The notes under the pieces: generated by a model
The model's input: only the letters and a program-made list of their open reading frames with translations
Database searches by the model: none
Told to the model about the DNA's origin: nothing
Shown here: piece after piece, positions 41,914 to 50,504 of the stretch
Layout of the letters: the number at the start of each line of letters is the position of its first letter
How positions within the stretch are numbered: position 1 is the first letter of the stretch
Program-made: the position numbers and the translations under genes
Assembly: GCF_900111805.1 (NCBI RefSeq)
Contig: NZ_FOJN01000022.1
Coordinates: 1 to 52,200 of the forward strand
Source: Rhodococcoides kroppenstedtii
GTDB lineage: Bacteria; Actinomycetota; Actinomycetes; Mycobacteriales; Mycobacteriaceae
Direction: 5' to 3'
DNA length: 52,200 bases

Positions 41914-42228
41914 ATGGTGACGATCCTGCTGTACGTCGTCTCGATCGCGGTCGTGGCCGTCGTGCTGTTCCTCCTCGCCTCGGTGGTGTTCGGGCGGGGC
42001 GAGGAGATGGAACCGCTCCCGCCCGAGACCACTGCCACGGCGCTGCCCGCACAGGGCGTCACGGGGCGCGACGTCCGCGCGTTGCGGTTCCGGCTGCGCC
42101 CGCGCGGCTACGACTGCGGCGAGGTCGACTGGGCCCTCGACCGTCTCGCCGACGAGATCGACTCGCTGCGAACGCGTCTCGCCGAGCGAGACAGGACCGC
42201 ACCCCCTCCGGAGCCGGCCGACCCGTGA
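41914..42228 (+). CDS. Small membrane-anchored DivIVA-domain protein
   Basis: 104 aa. N-terminal transmembrane helix (TILLYVVSIAVVAVVLFLLASVVFG), an acidic linker and a DivIVA-like module DVRALRFRLRPRGYDCGEVDWALDRLADEIDSLRTRLAE ending in a coiled coil. It resembles Rv1209, between gpgS and tagA. Possibly a polar or divisome membrane scaffold; unproven. GTGA overlap with tagA. Confidence 0.85.
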   Translation: MVTILLYVVSIAVVAVVLFLLASVVFGRGEEMEPLPPETTATALPAQGVTGRDVRALRFRLRPRGYDCGEVDWALDRLADEIDSLRTRLAERDRTAPPPEPADP

Positions 42229-42794
42229 TCCACAGCGACGGTCGGGTCCGCTGCACCTGGTCTCCGGACCCGGCCGAGAACCCCCTCTACTCGCGCTACC
42301 ACGACGAGGAGTGGGGGCAACCGGTGCGCGGTAACCGTGCTCTGTTCGAGCGCCTCAGCCTCGAGGCGTTCCAATCGGGCCTGTCGTGGATCACGGTGCT
42401 CCGCAAGCGCGAGGCGTTCCGGTCCGCGTTCGCGGACTTCGACCCGGACGTCGTCGCCACGTTCGGCGACGACGACGTCGAGCGGCTGCTCGCGGACGCC
42501 GGCATCGTGCGCAACCGCGCGAAGATCCTCGCGACGGTCGCCAACGCGCGTGTCCTGGTGTCGGAGAACGTCGACCTCGATGCCCTGCTGTGGTCCTACG
42601 CGCCCCCGCCGCGTCCGCGGCCGATCACCGCTGCCGACGTCCCGGCGGTGACGGCCGAGTCGACCGCGATGGCGACCGCGCTGAAGAAACGGGGCTTCCG
42701 CTTCGTCGGTCCGACGACGGCCTACGCCCTCATGCAGGCGACGGGAATGGTCGACGACCACCTGCAGGACTGCTGGGTTCCGCGGACGCGCTGA
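42225..42794 (+). CDS. tagA: DNA-3-methyladenine glycosylase I
   Basis: 189 aa. RCTWSPDP near the start (zinc-ligand Cys10), YHDEEWGQPVRG, LSLEAFQSGLSWITVLRKREAFRSAF, RNRAKILATVANARV and a C-terminal DDHLQDCW with the zinc ligands His and Cys. Removes N3-methyladenine from alkylated DNA. GTG start. The Mtb counterpart Rv1210 has the same neighbours. Confidence 0.95.
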   Translation: MIHSDGRVRCTWSPDPAENPLYSRYHDEEWGQPVRGNRALFERLSLEAFQSGLSWITVLRKREAFRSAFADFDPDVVATFGDDDVERLLADAGIVRNRAKILATVANARVLVSENVDLDALLWSYAPPPRPRPITAADVPAVTAESTAMATALKKRGFRFVGPTTAYALMQATGMVDDHLQDCWVPRTR

Positions 42795-42982
42795 GGGGTG
42801 TGCGCTGGGCGTGCGCTGGGCGCGGAGGGGATGTGCGCAGGGCGCGGAAGGGGGTGTCCGTTCCCCGTCGTTCCGTTCGATAGGGAAGAATATGGTCCAC
42901 GCACCTCGCCGGACCCCGGCGGAGCGCGAGAGGAACATGTCATGCGCGGAGCAGGTCGGCGCAGATCTGGAGGGAGCAGAGG
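42795..42982. promoter_or_regulatory. 188-bp gap with degenerate repeats and DUF3117 promoter
   Basis: GTGCGCTGGGCG-like units occur in tandem from 42800 to 42830, then GGGCGCGGA twice. An AT-rich GAAGAATATGG at 42885-42895 is the likely promoter zone for the DUF3117 gene, about 90 nt before its ATG. No ORF seen here. Confidence 0.4.
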
Positions 42983-43150
42983 ATGGCGGCCATGAAGCCC
43001 CGGACCGGCGACGGTCCGCTCGAGGCGACCAAGGAAGGACGAGGAATCGTCATGCGGGTTCCACTCGAGGGCGGAGGACGTCTGGTCGTCGAGCTCACTC
43101 CCGACGAGGCGGCCGCACTGGGCGACGAGCTCAAGGGCGTCACCGGCTGA
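42983..43150 (+). CDS. DUF3117 protein (Rv1211-like)
   Basis: 55 aa, begins MAAMKPRTGDGPLEATKEGRG and ends ELKGVTG. This family is almost invariant across actinobacteria, and its position before glgM/glgC with tagA upstream is the same as Rv1211. GGAGGGAGC lies just upstream of the ATG. Function is unknown; a predicted beta-rich fold with a conserved RVPLEGGGRLVVELTPDEA segment. Confidence 0.93.
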   Translation: MAAMKPRTGDGPLEATKEGRGIVMRVPLEGGGRLVVELTPDEAAALGDELKGVTG

Positions 43151-43173
43151 GAAGCGAACTGCACTCGCGCACG

Positions 43174-43198
43174 GCCCCGTCGGATGTTCCGGCGGGGC
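43174..43198 (+). terminator. Hairpin after DUF3117
   Basis: GCCCCGTCGGA and TTCCGGCGGGGC pair over about 11 positions with one G-U and a small loop, 24 nt after the DUF3117 stop. No T-run follows, as is common in actinobacteria. Confidence 0.6.
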
Positions 43199-43262
43199 TG
43201 TTGCCGTCACTGGGGCTGCCGCCGGCACAGGGCCCTGCACGAGCGGAGGAGAGGCTGCACCG

Positions 43263-44093
43263 ATGATCGACGAGGCCGTGGCCCTGCTGGCCTGCCCGCA
43301 CTGCGGCGCCGGACTGGACGCCGACCCGCCCACGCTGCTGTGCGAGAGCGGCCACACCTTCGACGTCGCGCGGGGCGGGCACGTCAGCCTGCTGTCCGGC
43401 GGTGGCGGCAAGTTCACCGGCGACAGCACGGAGATGGTGGCCGCGCGGGATCGGTTCCTCGGCTCGGGCCTGTACGACCCGATCATGGATGCCGTCGCCG
43501 ACGTGGCGGACGGTCACCGGATCCTCGACGTCGGGGTCGGGACGGGCCAGTACCTCGCGCGTGTCCTCGACACCGTGGGCGACAGTGCAGTGGGGGTCGG
43601 AGTCGACGTGTCCAAGGCGGCCGCGCGGCGGGCCGCCCGAGCGCATCCGCGTGCCGCGTCCGTCGTCGCCGACGTGTGGACCGCACTTCCCGTGCGCACG
43701 GGCGTGATCGACACGGCGCTGTCGATCTTCTCCCCGCGCAACGTGCCGGAGCTGGCGCGCGTCCTGGCGCCCGGCGGTCGACTGGTCGTGGTCACTCCCA
43801 CCGAGCGACACCTGCAGGAGCTGGTGACGGCGCTGGACCTGATCCGCGTGGACGAGCACAAGACGCGTCGACTCGGCGACTCCCTCGCCGGGACCTTCGA
43901 CCGCACGGACCGCCGCGCGGTCGGCTACCCGATGTCGCTGGCGCCGGAGGAGGTCGGCGCCGTGGTCGGCATGGGCCCGTCGGCGCGCCACGTCACCCCC
44001 GCCGAGCTGGCGGCGCGGGTGACGGCCCTCCCGACCCCGATCGAGGTCACCGTGGCGGTGACGGTCTCGGTCTACCGGCCCGCCGCCGTGTAG
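43263..44093 (+). CDS. RlmA-type 23S rRNA (guanine-N1) methyltransferase
   Basis: 276 aa. N-terminal zinc finger with Cys11, Cys14, Cys27 and His31 (CPHCG...CESGH) followed by the SAM domain: RILDVGVGTGQYLARVLD, GVGVDVSKAAARRAARAHP, LSIFSPRNVPELARVLAPGG and VVVTPTERHLQEL. This architecture is that of RlmA(I)/RlmA(II); some RlmA(II) enzymes methylate G748 and can affect tylosin sensitivity. Position specificity unknown. GAGGAG precedes ATG 43263. Its end overlaps convergent glgM by 22 nt. Confidence 0.88.
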   Translation: MIDEAVALLACPHCGAGLDADPPTLLCESGHTFDVARGGHVSLLSGGGGKFTGDSTEMVAARDRFLGSGLYDPIMDAVADVADGHRILDVGVGTGQYLARVLDTVGDSAVGVGVDVSKAAARRAARAHPRAASVVADVWTALPVRTGVIDTALSIFSPRNVPELARVLAPGGRLVVVTPTERHLQELVTALDLIRVDEHKTRRLGDSLAGTFDRTDRRAVGYPMSLAPEEVGAVVGMGPSARHVTPAELAARVTALPTPIEVTVAVTVSVYRPAAV

Positions 44094-45238
44094 ACCTCCA
44101 GCGTCTGCTGCGCGATCGACTCCCACGCGAACTCGGCGACGGCACGCTCGCGGCCCGCGACGCCGAAGGCCCGGCTGCGTTCCTCGTCCGCCACCAGGGC
44201 GTTGACGGCCGCGGCCAGATCGGCCTCGAAGGCGCCGGTGTCGGCGGCGTCGTAATGGACCAGGGTGCCGGTGCGGCCGTCGGCGACCACCTCGGGGATG
44301 CCGCCGACGTCGGACGCGACCACGGCCGTCTCGCATGCCATCGCCTCGAGGTTGACGATGCCGAGCGGCTCGTACACCGACGGACAGACGAACACCGCAG
44401 CAGCGGTGAGAATCTGGCGGATCTGCTCGGTCGGCAACATCTCGCGCACCCAGAAGACGTTGCCGCGCTTCTCCGACAGCTCGGCCACGGCGCGCTCGGT
44501 CTCGACGGCGATCTCGGGAGTGTCGGGCGCGCCGGCGCAGAGCACCAGCTGGATCGACGGGTCGAACGCGTGGGCGGCGGCCACCAGATGTCCGACGCCC
44601 TTCTGGCGGGTGATGCGGCCGACGAACGCGACGATGGGGCGGTCGGTGCGGACGCCGAGGGACGTCAGGGCGGGTTCGTCGTTCGCCTCGGCGGGACCGG
44701 GGTGCCACACGGTGGTGTCGATTCCGTTGCGCACCACATGAATTCGGGCCGGGTCGAGCCGGGGGTAGCAGTCCAGGACGTCGGCCTTCATGCCGTCGCT
44801 GACCGCGATGACGGCGTCGGCGTACTCGACGGCGTTCCGCTCGGACCACGACGAGACGCGGTACCCGCCGCCGAGCTGTTCGGCCTTCCACGGACGGCGA
44901 GGCTCGAGCGAGTGGGCGGTGAGCACGTGCGGGATGCCGTGGAGCTCGGCCGCCAGGTGACCGGCGAGGCCGGTGTACCAGGTGTGCGAGTGGGCGACGT
45001 CCGCCTCGGCGGCGGCCGCGGCCATGCGCAGCCCGCTCGACAGGGTGGTCAGGGCCGGGTTGGCGTCGGCCAGCGCCGGATCGGGGGAGTGAACGATCGC
45101 GGTGTCCCGCGGGGCGCCCGTGCAGTGGACGTCGACCTCGCACAGATCGCGCAGGCGCCGGACCAATTCGGTGACGTGCACACCGGCGCCGCCGTAGATC
45201 TCCGGGGGATATTCCTTGGTCATCATCGCGACGCGCAT
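44072..45238 (-). CDS. glgM: GlgM (GT4) alpha-maltose-1-phosphate synthase
   Basis: 388 aa, GT-B fold: MRVAMMTKEYPPEIYGGAGVHVTEL at the donor loop, AHSHTWYTGLAGHL, VLTAHSLEPRRPWKAEQLGGGY, VRNGIDTTVWHP, VGRITRQKGVGHLV and the nucleotide-sugar EPLGIVNLEAMACE. Counterpart Rv1212c, once called glgA, makes maltose-1-phosphate from ADP-glucose and glucose-1-phosphate for the GlgE alpha-glucan route. Divergent from glgC, which makes its donor. Confidence 0.93.
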   Translation of the reverse strand: MRVAMMTKEYPPEIYGGAGVHVTELVRRLRDLCEVDVHCTGAPRDTAIVHSPDPALADANPALTTLSSGLRMAAAAAEADVAHSHTWYTGLAGHLAAELHGIPHVLTAHSLEPRRPWKAEQLGGGYRVSSWSERNAVEYADAVIAVSDGMKADVLDCYPRLDPARIHVVRNGIDTTVWHPGPAEANDEPALTSLGVRTDRPIVAFVGRITRQKGVGHLVAAAHAFDPSIQLVLCAGAPDTPEIAVETERAVAELSEKRGNVFWVREMLPTEQIRQILTAAAVFVCPSVYEPLGIVNLEAMACETAVVASDVGGIPEVVADGRTGTLVHYDAADTGAFEADLAAAVNALVADEERSRAFGVAGRERAVAEFAWESIAQQTLEVYTAAGR

Positions 45239-45244
45239 GAGAGA

Positions 45245-45250
45245 AACGTA
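45245..45250 (-). promoter_or_regulatory. Putative glgM -10 (TACGTT)
   Basis: Minus-strand TACGTT, 6 nt (TCTCTC), ATG 45238; leaderless spacing. Confidence 0.5.
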
Positions 45251-45302
45251 ACGCGTCGGAGTCCATTCGATCCATATCCGACGCTGCCCCGTCACAACCC
45301 GA

Positions 45303-45308
45303 TAGGTT
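45303..45308 (+). promoter_or_regulatory. Putative glgC -10 (TAGGTT)
   Basis: TAGGTT, 7 nt, GTG 45316; leaderless spacing, within the 77-bp divergent gap with glgM. Confidence 0.5.
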
Positions 45309-45315
45309 GGTACTC

Positions 45316-46530
45316 GTGAGGACCCAGCCGCATGTACTCGGAATCGTGCTCGCCGGCGGCGAGGGCAAACGGCTCTTTCCCATGACGGCGGATCGGGCGA
45401 AACCCGCGGTGCCCTTCGGCGGTGCCTACCGCCTCATCGATTTCGTGCTGAGCAACCTCGTCAACGCCGGGTATCTGCGCCTGTGCGTGCTGACGCAGTA
45501 CAAGTCCCACTCCCTGGACCGGCACATCTCCCAGACATGGCGGCTCTCCGGGTTCGGCGGCGAGTACATCACCCCGGTGCCGGCGCAGCAGCGTCTCGGC
45601 CCGCGGTGGTACACCGGCAGTGCGGACGCGATCTTCCAGTCCCTGAACCTGGTGTACGACGAGGATCCGGAGTACATCGTCGTGTTCGGCGCGGACCACG
45701 TCTACCGCATGGACCCCGAGCAGATGGTGCAGCAGCACATCGATTCCGGCGCCGGGGTCACCGTCGCCGGTATTCGCGTGCCGCGCAGCGAGGCAACGGC
45801 TTTCGGCTGCATCGACAGCGACGCCGCGGGCAACATCACGCAGTTCCTCGAGAAACCGGCCGATCCGCCGGGGACGCCGGACGATCCCACGACGACCTTC
45901 GCCTCGATGGGCAACTACGTCTTCACCACCAAGGTGCTCGTCGACGCGATCAAGGCTGACGCGGAGAACACCGACTCCGATCACGACATGGGCGGCAACA
46001 TCATTCCGGCTCTCGTCGAGGCCGGCATGGCGTCGGTGTACGACTTCAAGGACAACGTGGTGCCCGGGGCGACCGAGCGCGACAAGGGCTACTGGCGCGA
46101 CGTCGGCACCATCGACGCGTTCTACGACGCGCACATGGATCTGGTGTCCGTGCACCCCGTGTTCAACCTCTACAACAAGCGGTGGCCCATTCGCGGCGCC
46201 GCCGAGAATTTGCCGCCCGCGAAGTTCGTCCAGGGCGGACTGGCGCAGGAGTCGATCGTCGGTGCCGGCAGCATCCTCTCCGCCGCCACGGTTCGGAATT
46301 CGGTCCTCAGCTCGTCGGTCATGATCGACGCGGGTGCCACGGTCGAGGGCAGCGTCATCATGCCGGGGGTGCGCATCGGTCGGAACGCCGTGGTGCGCAA
46401 CGCCATTCTGGACAAGAACGTCGTGGTGAACCCCGGCGAGATCATCGGGGTCGACCGCGAACGCGACAAGGACCGGTTCACCGTCTCGGCCGGCGGCGTG
46501 GTCGCCGTCGGCAAGGGCGTGTGGATCTAG
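45316..46530 (+). CDS. glgC: Glucose-1-phosphate adenylyltransferase (ADP-glucose pyrophosphorylase)
   Basis: 404 aa. Nucleotidyltransferase motif [69 protein letters not shown] and [18 protein letters not shown], then a left-handed beta-helix domain. Makes ADP-glucose from ATP and glucose-1-phosphate for GlgM and glycogen. GTG 45316 preferred; TTG 45307 in frame would add three codons inside the presumed promoter. Confidence 0.96.
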   Translation: MRTQPHVLGIVLAGGEGKRLFPMTADRAKPAVPFGGAYRLIDFVLSNLVNAGYLRLCVLTQYKSHSLDRHISQTWRLSGFGGEYITPVPAQQRLGPRWYTGSADAIFQSLNLVYDEDPEYIVVFGADHVYRMDPEQMVQQHIDSGAGVTVAGIRVPRSEATAFGCIDSDAAGNITQFLEKPADPPGTPDDPTTTFASMGNYVFTTKVLVDAIKADAENTDSDHDMGGNIIPALVEAGMASVYDFKDNVVPGATERDKGYWRDVGTIDAFYDAHMDLVSVHPVFNLYNKRWPIRGAAENLPPAKFVQGGLAQESIVGAGSILSAATVRNSVLSSSVMIDAGATVEGSVIMPGVRIGRNAVVRNAILDKNVVVNPGEIIGVDRERDKDRFTVSAGGVVAVGKGVWI

Positions 46531-46540
46531 CTCCCGCGCG

Positions 46541-47179
46541 TCACTCCGGCAGGCGCGAGGCGCAGAGCAGGCCGTCGCCCAGCGGCAGGACGACGGCGGT
46601 GAGCGCCTCGTTCTCGGCGATCGCCCGCGCCGCGGCCCGGACCGCGACGGTGGCCTCGTCACGCGCGGCCGTGTCGGCCACCCGCCCGCCGAGCAACGCG
46701 TTGTGCAGGATCAGCGCGCCGCCGGGACGCAGCATGCGCACGCCCTCGGTCACGAACCCGACGTGGTCGCGCGGTGTGGCGTCGACGAAGACCAGGTCGT
46801 AGGACGCGTCGGCGAGCCGGGGGAGAACGTCCATCGCCCGTCCGTTGATCAACCGCGTTCGCGACGGGGCGATGCCGCCGGCGCGGAACGACTCCCGCGC
46901 CGCGCGCTGGTGCTCGGGTTCGCTGTCGATGGTCGTGAGGACGCCGTCGGCACGCATGCCGTCGAGCAGCCACAGTCCGCTGACACCGGCGCCGGTGCCG
47001 ACCTCCACCACGGTGCGGGCGCCGGACAGTTGCGCGATCATGCTCAGCGCCGCGCCGACGGACGGGGGGACCGGGGCAGCGCCGAGATCGTCGGCCCGCT
47101 CGCGCGCGGCCACCAGCACGTCGTCCTCGACGACGGAGTTCTCGGCGTAGGTCAGCATCGTCGCGGCGTCGACAGTCAC
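46541..47179 (-). CDS. Class I SAM O-methyltransferase (Rv1220c-like)
   Basis: 212 aa, catechol/caffeoyl-CoA O-methyltransferase-like (Methyltransf_3/24): [79 protein letters not shown]. The counterpart Rv1220c also sits divergent from sigE. Substrate unknown. GTG 47179 preceded by TACTGT at 7 nt. Confidence 0.9.
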   Translation of the reverse strand: MTVDAATMLTYAENSVVEDDVLVAARERADDLGAAPVPPSVGAALSMIAQLSGARTVVEVGTGAGVSGLWLLDGMRADGVLTTIDSEPEHQRAARESFRAGGIAPSRTRLINGRAMDVLPRLADASYDLVFVDATPRDHVGFVTEGVRMLRPGGALILHNALLGGRVADTAARDEATVAVRAAARAIAENEALTAVVLPLGDGLLCASRLPE

Positions 47180-47186
47180 AGCGCAG

Positions 47187-47192
47187 ACAGTA
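47187..47192 (-). promoter_or_regulatory. Putative -10 (TACTGT) for the O-methyltransferase
   Basis: Minus-strand TACTGT, 7 nt, GTG 47179. Confidence 0.45.
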
Positions 47193-47351
47193 GCGAACGG
47201 GGTCCGGCCCGCGGCGGACGATGCAGCGGCTCGGACTCTCAGGGGGCGCTCAGCTTTCTCACACGGGTCGCACACCCGCGGCGGTCATGCTTCTACTACG
47301 CGAGTTCGCCGGAGCGCACGCACGGCGTCGGACGTGGCAGAAACGGGTACC

Positions 47352-47377
47352 GGAACAAACGGGCACCAGTCCGAGTT
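47352..47377 (+). promoter_or_regulatory. ECF-type promoter of sigE (GGAAC-N18-GTT)
   Basis: GGAAC at 47352-47356, 18 bp, GTT at 47375-47377, about 75 nt before the sigE ATG. This spacing and sequence match ECF promoters of the SigH/SigE type; M. tuberculosis sigE has a stress promoter of the same class. The rest of the 273-bp gap shows no gene. Confidence 0.6.
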
Positions 47378-47452
47378 GTCCGCATCACCGAATCACGGCC
47401 AGAGCCGACGGCCGATCGTCGATCCCCCGACCAGGAGGACCCAGAGGATCAC

Positions 47453-48127
47453 ATGAACACCAGTGCACGCGAACATGCCGCCGAGACCTCCGCGTCCGGA
47501 GACGCCCTGCCCGGCACCTCCCTGGCCGACACCTCCCATACCGAGGCCCCGCTGTCCGGAACCGCGGTCTTCGACGCCACCGGCGACGCCACGTCCATGC
47601 CGTCCTGGGACGAATTGGTCCGTGAGCACGGTGATCGGGTCTACCGCCTGGCCTACCGGCTCTCCGGCAACGCGCAGGACGCCGAGGATCTGACGCAGGA
47701 CACCTTCATCCGCGTGTTCCGCTCCCTGCAGAACTACCAGCCCGGCACGTTCGAGGGCTGGCTGCACCGCATCACCACCAACCTCTTCCTGGACATGGTG
47801 CGTCGCCGGAGCCGCATCCGGATGGAGGCCCTGCCGGAGGACTACGAGCGGGTGCCGTCGGATCGGCCGGACCCCGAGCAGATCTACCACGACGCCCGCC
47901 TCGACCCGGACCTGCAGGCCGCCCTCGACTCGCTGGCGCCGGAGTTCCGCGCGGCGATCGTCCTGTGCGACATCGAAGGCCTGTCGTACGAAGAGATCGG
48001 CGCGACCCTCGGGGTCAAGCTCGGCACGGTGCGCAGCCGGATCCACCGCGGTCGGCAGGCCCTGCGTGATCACCTGGCCGCCACCCGCACCGAGAGCGGG
48101 ACACGGGCCGGGTCGCGCGGGAACTGA
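47453..48127 (+). CDS. sigE: ECF sigma factor SigE
   Basis: 224 aa. A 55-residue Ala/Thr/Ser-rich lead precedes region 2 ([71 protein letters not shown]) and region 4 ([47 protein letters not shown]). It directs envelope and redox stress transcription. Followed by rseA, htrA and tatB as Rv1221-Rv1224. ATG 47453 has CCAGAGGATCAC upstream; further starts are possible, as in mycobacteria where sigE has several. Confidence 0.95.
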   Translation: MNTSAREHAAETSASGDALPGTSLADTSHTEAPLSGTAVFDATGDATSMPSWDELVREHGDRVYRLAYRLSGNAQDAEDLTQDTFIRVFRSLQNYQPGTFEGWLHRITTNLFLDMVRRRSRIRMEALPEDYERVPSDRPDPEQIYHDARLDPDLQAALDSLAPEFRAAIVLCDIEGLSYEEIGATLGVKLGTVRSRIHRGRQALRDHLAATRTESGTRAGSRGN

Positions 48128-48207
48128 TCGGTCCCGCCGTCCGTTCAGTATCTTCGTAAGGGAGCGTCACCGCACCGGCAGTCCGCGCACAGCAGTGGAG
48201 GAGAACC

Positions 48208-48546
48208 ATGACCCGCGAGCGTCGTCAGTTCAACCCCACCGAACACCTCGCCAGCGAGGCCGTGGCGGCGTACGTCGACGGCGAACTGCGGATGAACGCA
48301 TACCTGCGCGCCGCCCACCACGTGTCGCAGTGTCCGGACTGCGCGGCCGAGGTGGATGCGCAGCAGCAGGCGCGGATCGCGCTGCGGTCGTCGGAGCAGG
48401 TGACCATGCCGAGTTCGCTCATGGGACTCCTCCACCAGATCCCCGACCGTCATCCCTGCGCTCCCGGTGACAGCCGCCCCGGCGCGCTGCCGTCGTTCCG
48501 CGGGGGGATCGCGTCCGGCCTGTCCGGCCGATTCCGGCGACGGTAG
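48208..48546 (+). CDS. rseA: RseA-type ZAS anti-sigma factor for SigE
   Basis: 112 aa. ZAS motif HVSQCPDC (His38, Cys42, Cys45) with LASEAVAAYVDGELRMNAYLRA in front is the sigma-binding zinc domain. The Pro/Gly/Arg-rich C-terminal tail (DRHPCAPGDSRPG...SGRFRRR) contains another Cys. No transmembrane helix, so soluble, as in M. tuberculosis RseA. Good SD GGAGGAGA. Its TAG stop begins the TAGCCT in front of htrA. Confidence 0.9.
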   Translation: MTRERRQFNPTEHLASEAVAAYVDGELRMNAYLRAAHHVSQCPDCAAEVDAQQQARIALRSSEQVTMPSSLMGLLHQIPDRHPCAPGDSRPGALPSFRGGIASGLSGRFRRR

Positions 48547-48549
48547 CCT
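48544..48549 (+). promoter_or_regulatory. Putative htrA -10 (TAGCCT) sharing the rseA stop
   Basis: The rseA TAG is the first three bases of TAGCCT, 6 nt before GTG 48556. Confidence 0.5.
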
Positions 48550-48555
48550 GCGCGA

Positions 48556-50025
48556 GTGGAGCCTGACGGAACGGACGCCCCGGCCGATCGGACCGACGCC
48601 GAGCGTCGGCTGCCGCCGCGTCCCCTCTATCGACCCGTCGTCGATTCCCATACGTCCCTGGCGTTCGGGCGTCCCGACGGCGTCGACGGCTCGTTCCCGG
48701 CGCCCTCGGATCGCACCTCGGACGGTCTTCCGTCGTCGCCACCGCCCGACCCGATGCTCGCCGAGGCGTTCGGACGTCCGCCGGGGGCGACCGAGTCCCT
48801 GATGCGGGAGCCGGCGGACGACGGTCCGGCCGAGGAGGTCCCCGCACCGGTCGATCCCTGGCGTGACCCGGCCGCACCGGTGACCTCGGTATCCCCGGCC
48901 GAGGTACCTCCGGATCCGGTGCCCCTGGCGCCGGGGGAGAAGCTGGGCGTCCGGGAGGTGCTGTTCGGTCGTCGTGTCGGCGCTCGTGCGCTCGCCGCCC
49001 TCGCCGCGGTGGCGCTGGTCATTGGCCTGCTGGGTGGCGTGGTCGGCAGTATTGCCGCCGATCTCGGGGGGTCGCTGACGAGCTCCCGCGTGACGCTCGC
49101 GCAGGAGGGGAGCGACCTCCCGCCCGGCCAGGTCGCCCGGGTGGCCGAGGCCGTCCTGCCGTCGGTGGTGTCGGTGCAGGAGACGTTCGGAGAGAGCGCC
49201 GGCACCGGGTCCGGCGTCGTCGTCGACGGCGCGGGGTACATCGTCACCAACAATCACGTGATCTCGATGGCCGCCACCAATCCCGACGCGACCCTGTCGG
49301 TCACCTTCTCCGACGGGACCAAGGTGCCGGCGCGCATCGTCGGCCGCGACACCAAGACCGACCTCGCCGTCCTGTCGACCGACGTCGCCGGCCTCACCGT
49401 CGCGCAGCTGGGACGCTCCGAGGACGTTCAGGTCGGTGACGACGTCGTCGCGGTCGGATCTCCATTGGGTCTGAGCAAGACCGTCACCCGAGGGATCGTG
49501 AGTGCGCTCGATCGACCGGTGCGGCTGTCCGGCGAGGGGACCGACACCGATGCGGTCATCGACGCCGTGCAGACGGACGCCGCCATCAACCCGGGCAATT
49601 CCGGTGGCCCCCTCGTCGACGCCGAGGGACGGGTCATCGGCATCAATTCCGCGATCCGCAGCGAGAGCGGCGGCTCGGTCGGACTGGGGTTCGCGATCCC
49701 GATCGACGACGTCACCGAGGTGGTGCAGTCGCTCATTCGCACCGGGTCGATGATCCATCCCGACATCGGGGTCACGGCGCGCACCGTCGTCAACGACGCG
49801 CTCAGTGGTGCTCGGGTGGCCAACGTGACGGCGGGCGGTCCGGCGCAGCAGGCGGGCATCGTCGAGGGCGACGTCATCGTGCGGGTGGGCAACCGGTCCG
49901 TGGCCGGCGCCGACGAGCTCGTGGTCGCCGTCCAGGAGCAGCAGATCGGCCAGTCCATCCCGGTACAGGTGGTGCGATCGGGTCGCACCGTGGACATCAC
50001 CGTCACACCCACGTCGGACGCGTGA
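48556..50025 (+). CDS. htrA: HtrA/DegP-type serine protease with PDZ domain
   Basis: 489 aa. A Pro/Asp-rich cytoplasmic region of about 140 residues, one transmembrane helix (ALAALAAVALVIGLLGGVVGSI), then a trypsin-like domain with His234 (VTNNHVI), Asp269 (KTDLAVL) and Ser349 (NPGNSGGPL), and a C-terminal PDZ domain (VTAGGPAQQAGIVEGDVIVRVGNRSVAG). A membrane-anchored periplasmic-side protease of the Rv1223 type, presumably degrading or shaping cell-envelope proteins under SigE control. Confidence 0.95.
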   Translation: MEPDGTDAPADRTDAERRLPPRPLYRPVVDSHTSLAFGRPDGVDGSFPAPSDRTSDGLPSSPPPDPMLAEAFGRPPGATESLMREPADDGPAEEVPAPVDPWRDPAAPVTSVSPAEVPPDPVPLAPGEKLGVREVLFGRRVGARALAALAAVALVIGLLGGVVGSIAADLGGSLTSSRVTLAQEGSDLPPGQVARVAEAVLPSVVSVQETFGESAGTGSGVVVDGAGYIVTNNHVISMAATNPDATLSVTFSDGTKVPARIVGRDTKTDLAVLSTDVAGLTVAQLGRSEDVQVGDDVVAVGSPLGLSKTVTRGIVSALDRPVRLSGEGTDTDAVIDAVQTDAAINPGNSGGPLVDAEGRVIGINSAIRSESGGSVGLGFAIPIDDVTEVVQSLIRTGSMIHPDIGVTARTVVNDALSGARVANVTAGGPAQQAGIVEGDVIVRVGNRSVAGADELVVAVQEQQIGQSIPVQVVRSGRTVDITVTPTSDA

Positions 50026-50041
50026 CCGTGGCTCGGCCCCG

Positions 50042-50047
50042 TAGGCT
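50042..50047 (+). promoter_or_regulatory. Putative tatB -10 (TAGGCT)
   Basis: TAGGCT, 6 nt (GTAGCG), GTG 50054, in the 28-nt gap after htrA. Confidence 0.5.
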
Positions 50048-50053
50048 GTAGCG

Positions 50054-50476
50054 GTGTTCGCGAACATCGGTTGGGGCGAGATGCTCGTCCTCCTCATCGC
50101 CGCACTCGTCGTCCTCGGGCCCGAGCGTCTGCCCGGTGCCGTCACCTGGGTGACCAAGTCCCTGCGTCAGGTGCGTGACTACGCGTCCGGCGCCAGCGCT
50201 CAGCTCAAGAGCGAGCTGGGAACCGATTTCGACGACCTCCGCAAGCCGCTCGCCGACCTCAACCAGCTTCGCAAGATGACCCCGCGCGCCGTGGTGACCA
50301 AGCACCTCCTCGACGGCGACGACTCCATCTTCACCGGCAACTTCGACAAGCCCGCCGGGGGAGCGCCCGCCACCGGATCACAGTCCCCGTCGTCGCGCCC
50401 GTCGCTGTCGAAGGACCCCGCGCGCGACTCTCTGGCCGGCAACGAGCGACCCCCGATCGACCCCGACGCCACCTGA
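50054..50476 (+). CDS. tatB: Sec-independent translocase subunit TatB
   Basis: 140 aa. The N-terminal helix ([23 protein letters not shown]) with the glycine-proline hinge and following amphipathic helix ([12 protein letters not shown]) are typical of TatB; a long hydrophilic Pro/Ser tail follows. TatB recruits twin-arginine precursors, such as the DUF1906 protein encoded here. Same place as Rv1224. Confidence 0.95.
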   Translation: MFANIGWGEMLVLLIAALVVLGPERLPGAVTWVTKSLRQVRDYASGASAQLKSELGTDFDDLRKPLADLNQLRKMTPRAVVTKHLLDGDDSIFTGNFDKPAGGAPATGSQSPSSRPSLSKDPARDSLAGNERPPIDPDAT

Positions 50477-50504
50477 TCTGCGCCACCCGATCTGCGACGC
50501 CTCC

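Noticed and set aside
43140..45383. Large minus-strand frame across the RlmA-type gene and glgM
   Set aside because: Off-frame reading; glgM itself is in a different minus frame with full GT4 motifs.
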